In this document: piece after piece, positions 42,726 through 49,549 of the stretch | Layout: every line of letters begins with the position of its first letter | Position numbering within the stretch: position 1 is the stretch's first letter | DNA from: Nitrosomonas marina | GTDB taxonomy: Bacteria; Pseudomonadota; Gammaproteobacteria; Burkholderiales; Nitrosomonadaceae | Reading direction: 5' to 3' | Assembly (NCBI RefSeq): GCF_900111605.1 | Contig: NZ_FOIA01000026.1 | Location: forward strand, 1-49,549 | Length of the DNA: 49,549 bases | Notes under the pieces: generated by a model | Told to the model about the DNA's origin: nothing | What the model saw: only the letters and a program-made list of their open reading frames with translations | Database searches by the model: none | Translations under genes and position numbers: made by a program

Positions 42726-43568
42726 CTGTTCATCTTGCCCATACCTTACGTCAGTCCAGGAACTGGTATCTACGCACAGTGACTCTTCAATGCTCTCAAC
42801 TGCTTCAGGCTCATGTACAGGGCTAATCAATTCACACGTAAATGGGTATGATTGTGGCAGCACAGCGCCATCACCTCGTCTTAGGTCAGAATTAGATCCC
42901 CACTGAAGCTCACAACCAACTGACCCATTAACGCGGAACATGATGAACTCATGGTTTATTTCATATATTTCTACCTTATCCGTATAAACCTCATCAATGA
43001 AATGATGGGTAGCCAATTCATCTATAGCTAGAATGGTTTCTCGCAGCGTTTCATCAATGACAGCCGAGTCAATTTGCTCCCATAAACTATCAATAATTAG
43101 CCTTCTGCAATCGCTGATGGTTGCAAGAAATCCACTGACTGCCCCTGTTGTCTCATTGACCAATGCATCTACATCGACGTCAGGCAATCCAAATACTTTG
43201 GGTTCAATATGCGTAAACTTACTCAGATTATTTATAGCTTTAACCAGATCCTTATGGATATCCTCGACTTCTAAGCCAAGAGTATTTTGCATATATGAAT
43301 CATGTAGTCCGCCCTGAACAGCATAATATGCTCTTTGCTTTCTGGTTATTCCATTATCTTTATCAGTTTCATTCTTATACCAATCACATTTCAGTACAGA
43401 TGCATTGGGCGCTAATCGATGCAGAATATGCCTTGTAAGCTCGCGCATTGCATATGAATAATTATTTAAGCGCAAAGGGTTGGATTTGTCGCTGAGGTTT
43501 TTCTGAGATACCGCAAACAAATCGCGCTCGAAGCCTTCGGTCAATGCTTTTTCAATTTCGGCAATCAT
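42720..43568 (-). CDS. cassette 2 protein, possible nuclease-related (unconfirmed)
   Basis: 282 residues, soluble, no signal peptide. The N-terminal half is helical with LNNYSYAMRELTRHILHRLAP; R42 and H47 make an RX4H pattern as in HEPN domains. It also holds WYKNETDKDNGITRKQRAYY and INNLSKFTHIEP. I recall similar segments in proteins labelled pPIWI-associating nuclease, but this is from memory and uncertain. The C-terminal half is acidic. The stop codon lies in the attC, so the gene fills its cassette. The start codon lies 21 bases after the previous attC. Confidence 0.75.
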   Translation of the reverse strand: MIAEIEKALTEGFERDLFAVSQKNLSDKSNPLRLNNYSYAMRELTRHILHRLAPNASVLKCDWYKNETDKDNGITRKQRAYYAVQGGLHDSYMQNTLGLEVEDIHKDLVKAINNLSKFTHIEPKVFGLPDVDVDALVNETTGAVSGFLATISDCRRLIIDSLWEQIDSAVIDETLRETILAIDELATHHFIDEVYTDKVEIYEINHEFIMFRVNGSVGCELQWGSNSDLRRGDGAVLPQSYPFTCELISPVHEPEAVESIEESLCVDTSSWTDVRYGQDEQA

Positions 43569-43583
43569 GTACGTCCTTTTGAG

Positions 43584-43682
43584 GCATAACGCCTGAACTC
43601 AGCTGCGTTTGAGGCGACGCCTTTTTTTGCGAAAGCAAAAATGGGGGGCGGGTCAAACGTCAGCTGCAGTGATTTGTTAGGT
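43584..43682 (-). repeat. attC site of cassette 1
   Basis: In cassette orientation: R'' ACCTAAC (43682-43676) and R' GTTATGC (43590-43584). The inner arms CAGCTGACGTTTG and CAAACGCAGCTG pair except for one extra-helical base, a diagnostic feature of attC. Length 99, with a central GC-rich segment. The stop codon of the cassette 1 gene is inside R''. Confidence 0.88.
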
Positions 43683-44678
43683 TTTTCCGCCACCAACGTC
43701 TCTCTTAAATTTTTTAATAAGATGCTTGTCATTTGCACTTGCATGAAGCCGTCTTACAGAGTCCTCTGTAACCGAAGTTTTACCAAACTTCTTGCCATAC
43801 ACACCAAAAGGTTTGTCAGCCTGCCTCTGCTCAAAGCCACGAAGGGCTAGGCGCATTTTCTCTAACGCATTCAGATACCTACCGGCAATATCGACCAGAT
43901 CACGCGTTCTGATATTTGAAATTATGTATCGGTGAATGACTCGATTTCTCAAATCGTAGAGTGCGCTCAAGTCGTCAAATGCCTCTTGATCTATCACATC
44001 GAGCTTGAGCGCAGCATCGAAGACTTTCCGCTCCATTATTCCCCTCTCACCATCGGCCTGGAAGAGATATCGGGTTTCAATGTCATTGGTCTGTTCATTG
44101 AGCTGCTTCGCAATTACCAAGCTCAGCCTTAGATAGGCATCTATCTGATTTGCTGCGATTGCAATGATCTCAACGAATGACTCTGAGTCAATTGCGGAAT
44201 TCAGAAGATCATGAGACGCCGCGAGCGAACCAGTAAAACGATCAAACTTATCGAGATCAGCGGCCAGCTTACGATCACTCGGCGGGACTATAACAACAGA
44301 TTTGAGAATTTGATTTACGATCTTGAGCTGCTCAGCAATTCTGTCATCGCCCTCAAGACTGGCATCGTAGATATATTTACCTATCAGAGCTTGATCGTGA
44401 TAAGCGCCGAAGAAAAGGTGCGTGCGGAACTCGGAATCATCTAGCCTAGACTCCTTCCAACTTAGTTTTTTGACTCCCTGTGGATTGGCATCGGCGACGC
44501 TAGGAGCAAGCTCGCTCAACGGGTAACAACTCAGCTGAAAGCAGCCGATGGGATCTTCATAAGGTTGAAACCCGTATGGCGACTCTTCCTCATACTCATT
44601 ATGGCCCGGATTCAGATACTGCCAGTCGATAGGAATCTGAATTAGAAGTATTCCATTTGGCTCTGTCCAGTGCTTCAT
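43677..44678 (-). CDS. cassette 1 protein with HEPN-like C-terminal domain
   Basis: 333 residues. An N-terminal part (1-130) of unknown fold begins MKHWTEPNGILLIQIPIDWQ. A helical part (about 155-285) contains LYDLRNRVIHRYI: R244 and H249 form the RX4H motif of HEPN ribonucleases, after the helix NQIDAYLRLSLVIAKQL typical of such domains. HEPN proteins act in toxin-antitoxin, abortive infection and anti-phage systems. No antitoxin partner is encoded in the cassette. It is the first cassette behind attI, hence likely the best expressed. Function is inferred. Confidence 0.8.
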   Translation of the reverse strand: MKHWTEPNGILLIQIPIDWQYLNPGHNEYEEESPYGFQPYEDPIGCFQLSCYPLSELAPSVADANPQGVKKLSWKESRLDDSEFRTHLFFGAYHDQALIGKYIYDASLEGDDRIAEQLKIVNQILKSVVIVPPSDRKLAADLDKFDRFTGSLAASHDLLNSAIDSESFVEIIAIAANQIDAYLRLSLVIAKQLNEQTNDIETRYLFQADGERGIMERKVFDAALKLDVIDQEAFDDLSALYDLRNRVIHRYIISNIRTRDLVDIAGRYLNALEKMRLALRGFEQRQADKPFGVYGKKFGKTSVTEDSVRRLHASANDKHLIKKFKRDVGGGKT

Positions 44679-44714
44679 ACATGCCTGCCAGATCGGCTCT
44701 CAGCCACCCGAAAA

Positions 44715-44721
44715 ACCTAAC
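44715..44721 (-). other. attI core site
   Basis: Minus strand GTTAGGT (44721-44715) fits GTTRRRY. It sits 112 bases from the intI start and exactly at the junction with cassette 1, whose R'' is the reverse complement ACCTAAC. The crossover is expected between the G and TT. Confidence 0.85.
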
Positions 44722-44727
44722 GCAATA

Positions 44728-44770
44728 TATACGACATTTTGCCTAATAATCTTGCGGGAAATGTCGTATA
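44728..44770. repeat. 12-bp inverted repeat beside attI
   Basis: TATACGACATTT (44728-44739) and its exact reverse complement AAATGTCGTATA (44759-44770) flank 19 bases. It lies between the attI core and intI, where integrase-binding sites or an operator for the cassette and intI promoters would be expected. Confidence 0.75.
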
Positions 44771-44816
44771 ACTATGGTAGTTATTAATCAGCATATTGTA
44801 TTCAAACTTAAATCCT

Positions 44817-44832
44817 CTGTTTAAAAAGACAA
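44817..44832 (+). promoter_or_regulatory. LexA-box-like sequence at intI start
   Basis: CTGTTTAAAAAGACAA matches the CTGT-N8-ACAG consensus except the last base and ends right at the intI ATG. LexA control of intI is established in Vibrio and mobile integrons. One mismatch leaves this weak. Confidence 0.35.
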
Positions 44833-45828
44833 ATGGCACAAGAAAATACGACAATGCCGCCGCCTAAAAAACTGCTTGATCAGGCAAGAGAAAAAATAAG
44901 ATACAAGCACTACAGTTTGAGCACGGAAAAAACTTATGTTTCATGGATTAAACACTATATTATTTTCAATGGCAAGCGTCATCCTGTTGAAATGGGTGCT
45001 ATTGAAGTGGAACGTTTTTTGACTTATCTGGCCAATGAGCGTCATGTATCCAGTTCCACACAAAACCAGGCATTATCGGCAATTCTATTTCTATACCGTG
45101 AAGTTATCGGATCGGATTTGCCGTGGCTGGATGGATTTGAACGGTCCAAAAAACCCAGGCGTTTACCGGTTGTGTTAACGCCTTTGGAAATTCAGGCACT
45201 TTTGCGTGAAGCTGCATCTGCACCTGAGCCGGTTGGCCTGATTATCAAGCTATTATATGGTACAGGCATGCGGCTTATGGAAGCAGTAAGATTGCGTGTC
45301 AAGGATGTCGAATTGACACGCGGTGAAATCATCGTGCGTGATGGCAAGGGTGGCAAGGATCGGGTGACGATGCTGCCTGATAGCTTATTGGATGCCATGC
45401 GTCGTCAGCTTGAAATACGACGGGAATGGCATGAACAGGATATCAAACTGGGCAAGGTGGATGTCTGGCTGCCGGACGCGCTGGCTGTTAAATATCCCAA
45501 TGCTCCCAGGGAGTGGGGCTGGCAATATGTGTTTGCCGCCCGGAAATATTCGATAGATCCGCGCAGCCAAGCTGAGCGCCGTCATCATGTCGATGAAAAA
45601 CAGGTACAGCGCTATGTCAAGAAAGCTGCACTGGCTGCGGGTATAGTCAGGCCAACATCACCGCATACACTACGCCACAGTTTTGCAACGCATATCCTGC
45701 AAGCCGGTTACGATATCCGCACAGTACAGGAATTGCTGGGGCATAGCGATATTTCAACGACAATGATATATACACATGTTTTGAACAAGGGCGGCAAAGC
45801 AGTTGTCAGTCCGCTCGATAGATTATAG
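44833..45828 (+). CDS. intI: integron integrase IntI
   Basis: Tyrosine recombinase of 331 residues. Catalytic residues are R147 (GTGMRLMEAV), H278 and R281 (PHTLRHSFATH), H304 (LLGHSDISTT) and nucleophile Y313 (IYTHVL). The segment of about residues 211-236 (VWLPDALAVKYPNAPREWGW) is the extra patch that separates integron integrases from XerC/D. All catalytic positions are present, so the enzyme may be active on the three attC sites upstream. The weak ribosome-binding site suggests low expression. The orientation opposite to the cassettes is standard. Confidence 0.95.
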   Translation: MAQENTTMPPPKKLLDQAREKIRYKHYSLSTEKTYVSWIKHYIIFNGKRHPVEMGAIEVERFLTYLANERHVSSSTQNQALSAILFLYREVIGSDLPWLDGFERSKKPRRLPVVLTPLEIQALLREAASAPEPVGLIIKLLYGTGMRLMEAVRLRVKDVELTRGEIIVRDGKGGKDRVTMLPDSLLDAMRRQLEIRREWHEQDIKLGKVDVWLPDALAVKYPNAPREWGWQYVFAARKYSIDPRSQAERRHHVDEKQVQRYVKKAALAAGIVRPTSPHTLRHSFATHILQAGYDIRTVQELLGHSDISTTMIYTHVLNKGGKAVVSPLDRL

Positions 45829-45931
45829 CGTTGCGTGCCAAACAAGCCGCTTGTTTTCTCCAACAGAATCCCTGTATTATGATTTATGTCTGAAATAACG
45901 GCCTGTTGCAATGACTTTGTCATTCACTGGC

Positions 45932-45940
45932 TGGTATAAT
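45932..45940 (+). promoter_or_regulatory. extended -10 promoter upstream of typA remnant
   Basis: TGGTATAAT is a perfect extended -10 (TGnTATAAT). It lies 50 bases before the ATG of the broken typA. Probably the old typA promoter, carried along with the gene fragment. Confidence 0.55.
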
Positions 45941-45989
45941 GCCGCCCCAATGAACCGTCTGTAACAAAATATTTTCGAGGAATTATTGT

Positions 45990-46248
45990 ATGGCCCGCCT
46001 ATCCGTATGCGATTATTGCCCACGTTGATCATGGCAAAACCACGCTGGTTGACAAGCTTTTGCACCAGGCAGTGACTTTTGCGGCGCATCAGCAGGTCTT
46101 CGAACGCATCATGGATTCAAACGATATCGAACGTGGACGTGGTATTACGATTTTGTCCAAGAGCTGCGCGATTGATTACGAAGGAGTTCATATCAATATT
46201 GTTGATACGCCGGGGCATGCGGATTTTCGCGGGGAAGTCGAACGTGGA
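45990..46248 (+). pseudogene. typA: truncated, frameshifted typA/bipA fragment
   Basis: Encodes the N-terminus of the ribosome-associated GTPase Typ[42 protein letters not shown], then stops matching after EVER, about 80 codons in. The first codons (ATGGCCCGCCTATCCG) are out of frame with the rest, with about five bases lost near 46001-46008. ERGRG replaces ERERG, and FRGE replaces FGGE. The gene is broken and probably non-functional. Confidence 0.85.
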
Positions 46249-46783
46249 AGTAATGGGGTCAGGTCGCGAACCAAGAATTATATACATAGTGCCCAACCCT
46301 GAACCTTACTGAACCGGTAACATTAAATCTACCAACCACCGCCTCCTCCACCGCTGCCCGATGATTAGCCCGGCGCTGTTGACGACGATGCGACCGATGT
46401 AGTCAGCGAATTGCTCAAAGTGAATGAGAAATTTGAGAAATGTTGCGAATCCCGGCTTGAGCCGTGATACCAGTGCGGGGAATAGCCGGCGAACTCGTCA
46501 ACTTTGTTGTCCGGCAGGTTGGCGGCAAAGGTGGCGGCCGGCCGGACATGGCGAAGGCCGGTGGCACGCAACCGGATCAATTGACCGCAGCGCCGGACAG
46601 TGTAGCAGTCTGGGTAGAGCGAAAGATGTAGCTGCTGCTTGCAGCGATTTCATACCATGCTTCTGTGAATGCCAACGACCAAAATGCGCTGTATTTCACT
46701 AAACAATTGATTTCATGATTCGGGTATCAACGGCTAATATTGATGATGTTTGATTCCTTGATTCACACCATCCGGAGGACAAT
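46249..46783. other. fragmentary sequence between typA and UPF0114 genes
   Basis: Contains TAATGGGGTCAGGTC (46251-46265), a string I associate with the ends of some Y1-transposase or REP-linked elements, but no transposase. It is followed by 200 bases without recognised coding content, alaS remnant C (46484-46631), and a 150-base leader of the next gene. Confidence 0.4.
46484..46631 (+). pseudogene. alaS 3'-end remnant C
   Basis: Encodes [32 protein letters not shown] and finally VWVERKM plus a stop, an intact alaS C-terminus of a different allele. In the first 94 positions 84 match the functional alaS at 41158; differences are largely third-position. It lacks any upstream coding part. Confidence 0.88.
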
Positions 46784-47272
46784 TTGGAACGTTTTATAGA
46801 GCGCACGATGTATGCTGCCCGTTGGTTATTAGCACCGGTATATCTGGGTCTCAGCATTGCCATCCTGTTTCTGGGTTTAAAATTTTTTCAGGAAGTTCTC
46901 CATGTTCTTCCAATCATCTTCAGCATGTCAGAATCAGACCTGGTATTGGTTATTCTGGCACTCGTGGATCTCGCACTGGTAGGCGGCCTGTTAGTAATGG
47001 TCATGTTCTCCGGCTACGAAAACTTTGTTTCTAAAATGGATATCACCGAAAATAGTGACCGGTTAGGCTGGCTGGGCAAGATGGATTCCAGTTCATTAAA
47101 AAACAAGGTTGCCGCCTCCATCGTCGCAATTTCTTCCATCCACTTGCTACAGGTCTTCATGTCTGCCCAGACCGTTCCCAACGACAAAATCATGTGGTAC
47201 ATTCTTTTACACCTGACCTTTGTCATTTCAGCTTTTGCGATGGGCTACCTCGACAAGATAACCAAACACTGA
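46784..47272 (+). CDS. UPF0114 (YqhA-like) membrane protein
   Basis: 162 residues from a TTG start with GGAGGA six bases upstream. [30 protein letters not shown] and three to four hydrophobic helices match the YqhA/UPF0114 family, which is of uncertain function in the inner membrane. It lies in the alaS-linked accessory region and stands alone; no operon partner is visible. Confidence 0.88.
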   Translation: MERFIERTMYAARWLLAPVYLGLSIAILFLGLKFFQEVLHVLPIIFSMSESDLVLVILALVDLALVGGLLVMVMFSGYENFVSKMDITENSDRLGWLGKMDSSSLKNKVAASIVAISSIHLLQVFMSAQTVPNDKIMWYILLHLTFVISAFAMGYLDKITKH

Positions 47273-47565
47273 ACTGAACGAGTATCAGCACGTCCAGGCC
47301 CTTCTTAGTTTTATTGAAACATTCTGGATCAGCTTCTATTGTTCGATGCCCTCAATTTGTCTAAAGGTGGTCAATAGGGGCCGCCACTATACATCCTTAA
47401 TCCGAGACTGGCATCTAGATCCGGCTCAAATTACCGCACGTCAAAGCCGGCAATCCCGGCATAGGGTCATACCAGAAAGTAATAAATGCAAAAAACCACT
47501 TCAATCAGAACCACCCCAAAAAACTGTCGTTTTATTTTATTGGTCTGCTTTCAGTCCTTGTCAGT

Positions 47566-48213
47566 CTATTTCTGACGCCATCTAAAGCTGAGCCCCATTA
47601 GACCAAGACCCAAAAGGGCCAATGTACCCGGTTCAGCAATCCCGACGGGCGGGACAGACGTATCGGGCAATACGGCAGAACCTACGTGGTTATTGTTTCT
47701 GGCATCAAGACCCAATACCGTGTGTAACAAAGCACCACTCATATCGTATAATTCGACGTTGTAAATATCTCGAAGCAGTCCAAAATTATCGTCCCTTCCG
47801 TATATCGCAATCGAATCAAGTTCAGTCGCCGAAGCCAGAGTTACCGTTAATGCTTCCGTAGCAGCAAACGTAGCCGAATGGAAGATATCCGGAAAACCCT
47901 GAGGCGCGATTCCATCAATCGCAAAATCCGGGGAACTTCCTGGCGATATCGCGTAAACAGACCCCGCTGCAGTAGCGCCAAGAGAAGACAGAGCAACATC
48001 GCCGCCGCCTGTTTGATTTGCTACTACTTCAGAAACCTGCAACCAAGCGTCGGTTGTATTGAGGTTAGCAGAAAAAACCTTGATTTCCTTGACGCCGATT
48101 AAACCGGCATGTGCTCCTGACATGGCGCAAAAAACCATTCCTGAAGCTATTGCCGCACTTAGCAATGTTCTTGTCATTTTTTTACTCATCTCTCCCCCTT
48201 TTTTAGGTGCCAT
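47566..48213 (-). CDS. PEP-CTERM exported protein
   Basis: 215 residues. Signal peptide with hydrophobic LLSAAIASGMVFCAMSGAHA and a cleavage site after AHA. The mature beta-rich domain, with GFPDIFHSATFAA, DSIAIYGRDDN and YNVELYDMSGALLHT, resembles discoidin-type carbohydrate-binding folds, tentatively. The C-terminus IAEPGTLALLGLGLMGLSF plus WRQK is the PEP-CTERM sorting signal cut by an exosortase. A sigma-54-type promoter lies upstream. The start at 48213 has AAAGGA ten bases upstream; a second ATG (48189) is an alternative. Confidence 0.88.
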   Translation of the reverse strand: MAPKKGGEMSKKMTRTLLSAAIASGMVFCAMSGAHAGLIGVKEIKVFSANLNTTDAWLQVSEVVANQTGGGDVALSSLGATAAGSVYAISPGSSPDFAIDGIAPQGFPDIFHSATFAATEALTVTLASATELDSIAIYGRDDNFGLLRDIYNVELYDMSGALLHTVLGLDARNNNHVGSAVLPDTSVPPVGIAEPGTLALLGLGLMGLSFRWRQK

Positions 48214-48311
48214 AACTTTAGAATCCTTTAGAATGCCTTAAGTCGCGCATCTTAGTCGAATTAGTAATATTGATTGCATCACTGCGCATACAGCACTCTC
48301 ATAATTATGGT

Positions 48312-48327
48312 AGCAAAATTCATGCCA
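48312..48327 (-). promoter_or_regulatory. sigma-54 (-24/-12) promoter of PEP-CTERM gene
   Basis: Minus strand TGGCATG-AATT-TTGCT matches TGGCACG-N4-TTGCW with one mismatch and correct GG/GC spacing. It lies about 100 bases from the start codon. PEP-CTERM genes in exosortase bacteria are known to be controlled by PrsK-PrsR with RpoN. Confidence 0.7.
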
Positions 48328-48587
48328 ACCAAAAAATTTTTTTTAACAATAATGACTTATGAGTATAAGTGCACAAACTGCAGATCAAACTGTAAAGAAT
48401 TTCGACGGCTTTCATATTTTTTCAGAAAACTGTAAAAATCCAAGAGGTCAACGATAAATGTTTATAAAAGAGCAGCTCACACAAACGGTACCACAAACGT
48501 TACCAGGTCTTGCATTAATACATTCCCATATTCGTCAGGTCTATATTAGCAGACTAGAATTCTAGACCCGAACACCCCGTGGCATAG

Positions 48588-48679
48588 CCGGATCGATTGC
48601 CTGCTGCGTTGGAGAGTGTTGCGAGCTAGGTAAAGGAGGACAATTTGAATGTTGTTTTGCAAGACGCGGCCCCTTTTGC
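48588..48679 (+). pseudogene. alaS 3'-end remnant D
   Basis: [13 protein letters not shown] is readable, then TAG where Trp is expected, followed by a one-base insertion. Downstream bases (AATTTGAATGTTG and TTTTGCAAGAC) are shared with remnant B. Compared with B, it aligns over 92 columns with about 79 identities. Confidence 0.75.
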
Positions 48680-48727
48680 TTTTGCGTTCTAGTCTTCAGC
48701 ATATTTTTTGTAAACAATTTTGCAGAC

Positions 48728-49189
48728 TCACCTTTCTACTACTCCCAGTGAAATATAATCGCGTCCTTGTTTACTAAACCTATAAATAGTTGCTTGTAAA
48801 AAATCCATGCAATTTTCTGGTTTAAATAAAATGAGGTCAAATAACTTCTGCCGAATAGCGTCAAACCCTTTCTGTTGAATATCAATTCTTGATCTTCTGA
48901 AAGAATTGGCTGTTACCTCTCCATTTTTTTCAAAAATGAGATGCCAATTTCCTTCAGAAATCGTTAGATTCAAGTCGGGAGTCTTATTTTGGATGGTTTT
49001 TATCCGATCATCTCCGCGATCATCACCTATTCCTCCTGAGTAAGGTGTCAAAACACATACAACACCCCAATTCTCATTTGAAATCTCGCTTAGTTTGACT
49101 AGCTTTTCTTTTTCTAAATTTATCAAGCTATAATCATCCACAATTGATTCAGGCGAGGGGATTGCTCCGCAACCATATAAAATTGCCAA
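48728..49189 (-). CDS. hypothetical, possible lipoprotein
   Basis: 153 residues from a TTG at 49189; the frame stays open further upstream and adds LTNFLSYCF. A hydrophobic stretch ending AILYGCGA resembles a lipoprotein signal (LYGC), but no good start codon or ribosome-binding site is clear. The rest is mixed and polar: NWGVVCVLTPYSGGIGDDR and YRFSKQGRDYISLGVVE. I do not recognise the family. It lies at the right edge in AT-rich sequence and could be acquired DNA. Confidence 0.55.
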   Translation of the reverse strand: MAILYGCGAIPSPESIVDDYSLINLEKEKLVKLSEISNENWGVVCVLTPYSGGIGDDRGDDRIKTIQNKTPDLNLTISEGNWHLIFEKNGEVTANSFRRSRIDIQQKGFDAIRQKLFDLILFKPENCMDFLQATIYRFSKQGRDYISLGVVER

Positions 49190-49549
49190 AAAACAATAAG
49201 ATAAAAAGTTGGTTAATTGCGCGGCAGGATTTATAACTTTGCTTATCTATCTGATTAAATCTGAAGAGAATTTTATTTCTTCTGTAACTGCTGACACCCC
49301 CCAAAAAAAATAAAAAAACACTTGACAGGTTTTTTGGGCACTAGAATTTTGAATTTTCACCACGACAAGAAACTTCCATTACAATCAACTTGTAAGTGGC
49401 GACAAGCCGTTTAAGTTGCAATTTTAGCTTTTTATTTGGGTGAGTCTGTTAAACCCTTGTCAGCTGGCTGACGAGGAGTCAAAAAAAGCCATGTTATGAT
49501 GGTGTTATTGAGAATAACCCATTGATATTAGTGTGGCAAATCTGGATAA
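49190..49549. other. non-coding right edge
   Basis: AT-rich with a short CCCAAAAAA / TTTTTTGGG inverted repeat around 49300-49332. A GTG near the last 20 bases could begin a gene outside the window. No transposon end could be established. Confidence 0.35.

Larger units (their letters stand above)
41977..45828. mobile_element. chromosomal-type integron: intI, attI and three cassettes
   Basis: intI is on the plus strand; cassettes run in the opposite direction from an attI core (GTTAGGT, 44721-44715). Cassette 1 spans 44720-43590, cassette 2 43589-42659 and cassette 3 42658-41983, all minus strand. For each cassette the first bases after the crossover G are the exact reverse complement of its own R'' box: GTTAGGT/ACCTAAC, GTTATGC/GCATAAC and GTTATAA/TTATAAC. 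This is the expected trace of integrase-mediated insertion. The attC sites differ in length (about 99, 73 and 64 bases). Confidence 0.9.
48214..48727. other. intergenic stretch with PEP-CTERM promoter and remnant D
   Basis: Holds the sigma-54-type promoter of the PEP-CTERM gene, AT-rich sequence without reading frames, and alaS remnant D at its right side. No RNA gene recognised. Confidence 0.5.

Noticed and set aside
43584..43682. Possible CRISPR or REP element
   Set aside because: The repeat structure is explained by the attC fold and differs from the other two sites in length and sequence, so it is neither CRISPR nor REP.
49300..49332. Short CCCAAAAAA/TTTTTTGGG inverted repeat as an insertion sequence end
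   Set aside because: Too short and low complexity; no transposase frame or target duplication visible at the window edge.

Overview
The window looks like a betaproteobacterial chromosome, most probably a Nitrosomonas-type ammonia oxidiser. This rests on gene order (aroA-cmk-rpsA-ihfB-lapA; smg-dprA-LysM / def-fmt-rsmB-DUF4390-ntrY-ntrX), a Calvin-cycle/glycolysis block (tkt-gap-pgk-pyk-fba), a pyrophosphate-dependent phosphofructokinase beside a proton-pumping pyrophosphatase, and a PEP-CTERM protein with a sigma-54-type promoter. The genus is an inference from gene content. I saw no rRNA, tRNA or CRISPR array.

Layout: 1-1943 holds an orphan pilG-like response regulator and a long gene-poor stretch. 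1944-6665 holds an inositol-monophosphatase-family protein, a thioredoxin-fold protein, rsmE, argA, yggX and a CYTH triphosphatase. 6786-13875 is the central carbon block on the minus strand, with a terminator-like hairpin between gap and pgk. 14487-18952 is aroA-cmk-rpsA-ihfB-lapA. 19304-25243 holds a small membrane protein, topB, smg, dprA and a LysM protein. 25346-32206 is a plus-strand run from def to ntrX ending in a strong bidirectional terminator. The ntrX product has lost the ATPase and GAFTGA features of a sigma-54 activator. 32295-36599 is hppA, pfp and adk; adk appears to start at an AUC codon. 36848-41305 is recA-recX-(OB-fold gene)-alaS, each joined to the next by a 4-base ATGA overlap.

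41306-49549 is an accessory region behind alaS and the most interesting part. It contains an integron: a plus-strand intI, an attI core site, and three minus-strand gene cassettes whose boundaries can be set to the base because each cassette's first bases are the reverse complement of its own attC R'' box. The cassettes encode a protein with an HEPN-like RX4H motif, a second protein of unclear function that may be a nuclease, and a ribbon-helix-helix/ParE-type toxin-antitoxin pair. Three degraded copies of the alaS 3' end (41865-41955, 46484-46631, 48588-48679), all in the alaS orientation, partition the region into modules. This suggests repeated insertion or allele exchange at the alaS 3' end. 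The modules carry a second toxin-antitoxin pair, the integron with a truncated typA, and a UPF0114 gene with a PEP-CTERM gene.

Functionally, the left and central parts are housekeeping: Calvin cycle/glycolysis, pyrophosphate economy, translation, recombination and a two-component system. The right end is a cassette-based adaptive region probably rich in stabilisation or defence functions.
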